9,022 bases of DNA from CG2-30-36-16 sp964372115 (GTDB taxonomy: Bacteria > Bacteroidota > Ignavibacteria > Ignavibacteriales > Ignavibacteriaceae). The DNA is taken from NCBI GenBank assembly GCA_964372115.1, contig CAYJPN010000063.1, forward strand, positions 1 through 9,022, written 5' to 3'. The notes below the pieces were generated by a model. It searched no databases. It was not told where the DNA came from and saw nothing but the letters and a program-made list of their open reading frames with translations. A program made the position numbers and the translations under genes. Numbering within the stretch: the first letter of the stretch is position 1; each line of letters starts with the position of its first letter. Of the stretch, positions 7,303 through 9,022 are shown in pieces.

Positions 7303-7395
7303 CTTTTTGCGTATGTAAAAAGTAGAGGGAATTAAATAAAATTAACTACGGTGTTGTTTTTTGATAACTTGTCCCGTCCGTTAGCCAACGGATTG
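7303..7395. repeat. Dispersed repeat, copy C
   Basis: Closely similar to copy B over its full length, with the same palindromic head and the same tail GTTAGCCAACGGATTG. The tail here is a clean hairpin, CCGTT (7378-7382) and AACGG (7387-7391) around AGCC. Similarity with copy B stops at about 7395, exactly where a fragment of a different gene begins, so this is a sharp junction. Confidence 0.85.
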
Positions 7396-7484
7396 CCAGT
7401 GGCGTTTATATTTACAGTATCAACGCAATGAAGGAAGGGAAAATACTTTTTAATGAATCCAAGCAGATAGTATTAGTCAAATAA
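7395..7484 (+). pseudogene. 3' remnant of a T9SS cargo protein gene (sorting tail)
   Basis: The frame ending at TAA 7482-7484 reads ASGVYIYSINAMKEG then KILFNESKQIVLVK. That is the typical end of a Por secretion (type A T9SS) C-terminal domain: a (L)xSG-Y-Y motif, a short beta hairpin, and a final SKQIVLVK-like strand. About 29 codons remain. The expected upstream part of the domain is absent, and repeat copy C takes its place. No usable start or ribosome binding site precedes it (an internal ATG at 7428 would give only 18 residues). I infer that the array to the left was inserted into, or deleted into, a cargo gene whose body may lie beyond the left edge. Chance resemblance is possible given the short length. 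Confidence 0.6.
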
Positions 7485-7485
7485 T

Positions 7486-7505
7486 AAAAATGAGGCGTCT
7501 TTTTA
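7486..7505 (+). terminator. Weak terminator-like hairpin after the T9SS remnant
   Basis: AAAAA (7486-7490), a bulged T, GA, loop GGCG, TC, then TTTTT (7500-7504). It lies two bases after the TAA of the remnant and ends in a T run, as expected for the terminator of the former gene. Only two G-C/A-T pairs support the upper stem, so it is weak. Confidence 0.3.
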
Positions 7506-7524
7506 AAATATATTTTAATAAAAA

Positions 7525-7554
7525 TATAGTATGCAAACCGCCTTGCATACTATA
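7525..7554. promoter_or_regulatory. Perfect 12-bp inverted repeat upstream of the propeller gene
   Basis: TATAGTATGCAA (7525-7536) and TTGCATACTATA (7543-7554) are perfectly complementary around ACCGCC. No T run follows on the plus strand. On the minus strand the hairpin would be followed by TTTTTATT. It could be an operator for the gene at 7634, a minus-strand or bidirectional terminator, or a transcript hairpin. A second small stem, TAACCA-TTT-TGGTTA, lies at 7582-7596. Confidence 0.5.
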
Positions 7555-7620
7555 AGAAATTTTGTCAGCATAATTAATACATAACCATTTTGGTTAAAAT
7601 CTAATAATGATATTTTTCTA

Positions 7621-7626
7621 AGGAGG
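7621..7626 (+). promoter_or_regulatory. Strong Shine-Dalgarno site for the propeller gene
   Basis: AGGAGG lies seven bases before ATG 7634. It is the only perfect site in the window, and it fixes the start of the secreted protein. The other genes here have weak or no such site, which suggests different expression demands or a different origin. Confidence 0.85.
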
Positions 7627-7633
7627 AAAATTT

Positions 7634-9022
7634 ATGAAAAGAGCAGCTTTACTTATCACCTTCGTAATTCTTAGCAATATTACAATTGCGCAGTGGGTGC
7701 AAACTAACGGACCATATGGCGGCAATATTCGATGCTTTGCCGTCTCGGGCACGAATCTCGTTGTCGGCACTTATGGCGGCGGCGTCTTTCTTTCCACCAA
7801 CAACGGCACAATCTGGACGGAGGTGAATTCTGGTTTGACCAATCATAATGTACTTACCCTTGCCGTCTCGGGCTTGAACCTCTTTGCCGGAACTTCTGGC
7901 GGAGTCTTTCTTTCAACGGACAACGGCACAAGCTGGACTGCGGTCAATTCTGGTTTGACCAATCCTACCGTACCTGCCCTTACCGTTTCGGGCTCGAATC
8001 TCTTTGCCGGGTCTGGCGGCGGCGGCGTCTTTCTTTCCACTGACAACGGCACAAGCTGGACGGCGGTCAATTCTGGTTTGACCAATACTTATGTAAATAA
8101 CCTTGCCGTCTCGGGCTCTAATCTCTTTGCCGGAACTTATGGCGGGGTCTTTCTTTCCACGGACAATGGCACAAGCTGGACGGAGGTCAATTCTGGTTTG
8201 ACCAATCATAATGTATTTGCCTTTGCCGTCTCGGGCTCGAGTCTCTTTGCCGGAACTTATGGCGGCGTCTTTCTTTCAACCAACAACGGCACAAGCTGGA
8301 CGGCGGTTAATTCTGGTTTGACTAATACTACTGTACTTACCCTTGCCGTCTCGGGCTTGAATCTCTTTGCCGGAACTTCTGGCGGAGTCTTTCTTTCAAC
8401 GGACAACGGCACAAGCTGGACTGCGGTCAATTCTGGTTTGACCTATCATAATGTGCCTGCCCTTGCCGTCTCGGGCTCGAATCTCTTTGCCGGAACTTAT
8501 GGCGGCGTCTTTCTTTCCACGGACAACGGCACAAGCTGGACGGAGGTCAATTCTGGTTTGACCGTTACTTATGTAATGCCCCTTGCTGTCTTTGGCTCGA
8601 ATCTTTTTGCCGGAACTAATGGCGGCGGCGTATTTCTTTCCACCAACAACGGCACAATCTGGACGGCGGTCAATTCTGGTTTGACCAATACTTATGTACG
8701 TGCCCTTGCCGTCTCTGGCTCGAATCTTTTTGTCGGAACTAATGGCGGCGGCGTCTCTCTATCAACGGACAACGGCACAAGCTGGACTGCGGTCAATTCT
8801 GGTTTGACCAATCCTACTGTATATGCCCTTGCCGTCTCGGGCTTGAATCTCTTTGCCGGAACTTATGGCGGCGGCGTCTTTCTTTCCACTGACAACGGCA
8901 CAAGCTGGACGGCGATCAATTCTGGTTTGACCAATGCTTCTGTAAATGCCATTGCCGTCTCGGGTTCGAATCTCTTTGCCGGAACTTATGGCGGCGGCGT
9001 CTTTCTTTCCACTGACAACGGC
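7634..9022 (+). CDS. Secreted beta-propeller-like protein with tandem Asp-box repeats (3' end missing)
   Basis: 463 codons are open to the window edge with no stop, so the gene is partial. It begins with a Sec signal peptide, MKRAALLITFVILSNITIAQ, probably cut near A19. After a short lead (WVQTNGPYGGNIRC) come ten full repeats of 40-41 residues and an eleventh of 24. Each repeat reads roughly LAVSGSNLFAGTYGG(G)VFL, STDNGTSWTAVNSGLTN, then a variable stretch with V. STDNGTSW matches the Asp-box (S-x-D-x-G-x-x-W) of BNR/sialidase-type beta-propellers, so each repeat is probably one blade. More than ten blades imply two propellers or an unusual fold. In Bacteroidota/Ignavibacteria such proteins usually end in a T9SS sorting tail, which would lie beyond the window. 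Ligand and function are unknown: surface binding or adhesion is plausible, and there is no sign of an enzyme. Confidence 0.88.
   Translation, partial: MKRAALLITFVILSNITIAQWVQTNGPYGGNIRCFAVSGTNLVVGTYGGGVFLSTNNGTIWTEVNSGLTNHNVLTLAVSGLNLFAGTSGGVFLSTDNGTSWTAVNSGLTNPTVPALTVSGSNLFAGSGGGGVFLSTDNGTSWTAVNSGLTNTYVNNLAVSGSNLFAGTYGGVFLSTDNGTSWTEVNSGLTNHNVFAFAVSGSSLFAGTYGGVFLSTNNGTSWTAVNSGLTNTTVLTLAVSGLNLFAGTSGGVFLSTDNGTSWTAVNSGLTYHNVPALAVSGSNLFAGTYGGVFLSTDNGTSWTEVNSGLTVTYVMPLAVFGSNLFAGTNGGGVFLSTNNGTIWTAVNSGLTNTYVRALAVSGSNLFVGTNGGGVSLSTDNGTSWTAVNSGLTNPTVYALAVSGLNLFAGTYGGGVFLSTDNGTSWTAINSGLTNASVNAIAVSGSNLFAGTYGGGVFLSTDNG
7736..9022 (+). repeat. Tandem 120/123-bp coding repeats
   Basis: Units start at codons 35, 76, 116, 157, 197, 237, 277, 317, 358, 399 and 440, with lengths of 41, 40, 41, 40, 40, 40, 40, 41, 41, 41 and 24+ residues. 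The one-codon difference is GG versus GGG in the TYGG(G)V turn. The DNA is highly similar between units. Over about 100 bases, units 2 and 6 differ by a single base (AAC/AAT). Units 4 and 7 encode the same body. Variation concentrates at the end of each unit (HNVLT, PTVPA, TYVNN, YHNVPA, VTYVMP, ASVNA), at GSN/GLN, and at TY/TS/TN. Confidence 0.92.

Noticed and set aside
7649..8209. Overlapping minus-strand frames rich in VKPELTAVQL-type repeats
   Set aside because: They are the antisense of the tandem propeller repeats, open only because of repeated GC-rich codons on the coding strand, which has a signal peptide and a strong ribosome binding site.
7736..9022. Regular repeats considered as a CRISPR array
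   Set aside because: The 120/123-base units are translated in one open frame with no unique spacers and no cas genes.

Overview
The window looks like part of a genome from the Bacteroidota/Ignavibacteria side of the tree (Bacteroidota, Ignavibacteria or a relative). This rests on a fragment that reads like the C-terminal sorting tail of a type IX secretion (T9SS) cargo protein, a secreted repeat protein of a style common in that group, AT-rich genes mostly without Shine-Dalgarno sites, and the family look of the restriction-modification proteins. The assignment is by recognition, not by search.

Layout. Positions 33-105 hold the first copy (A) of a dispersed repeat of roughly 75-100 bp with a palindromic head. 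A DUF5677-like gene follows (134-1072), bracketed by a perfect 10-bp inverted repeat (111-120 and 1077-1086). A gene-free spacer (1073-1406) with several inverted repeats leads to repeat copy B (1407-1504). Next is a tight operon (1607-7052) for a type III restriction-modification system: mod, a small frame that is the in-phase continuation of mod after one TAG codon, a BRO-N/DinD-like gene, and res. A GC-rich stretch (7072-7278) that can fold into one closed multi-hairpin structure follows, then repeat copy C (7303-7395). Immediately after C, about 30 codons resemble the very end of a T9SS cargo protein (to 7484), which suggests that the material to the left was inserted into an older gene. 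After an intergenic region with hairpins and a strong ribosome binding site, a secreted beta-propeller-like protein starts at 7634 and runs off the window. It is made of ten full and one partial near-identical 40-41 residue repeats.

How it works together. Mod methylates a short recognition site and, with the Res ATPase/nuclease, restricts unmodified DNA. The DinD-like gene sits inside the operon with junctions of 5 and -1 bp, so it is co-expressed and may modulate or respond to the system. The DUF5677 gene is a separate module. The recurring pattern of repeat, GTTA..., gene, ...TAAC and a foldable spacer resembles gene cassettes with attC-like ends, although no integrase is visible here.

Most interesting points: the single amber codon splitting Mod; three copies of a CTTCGACAGGCTCA-type dispersed repeat read in the same codon phase inside mod; the cassette-like boundaries; the foldable element at 7072-7278; the T9SS gene remnant abutting repeat C; and recent internal shuffling in the repeat protein.
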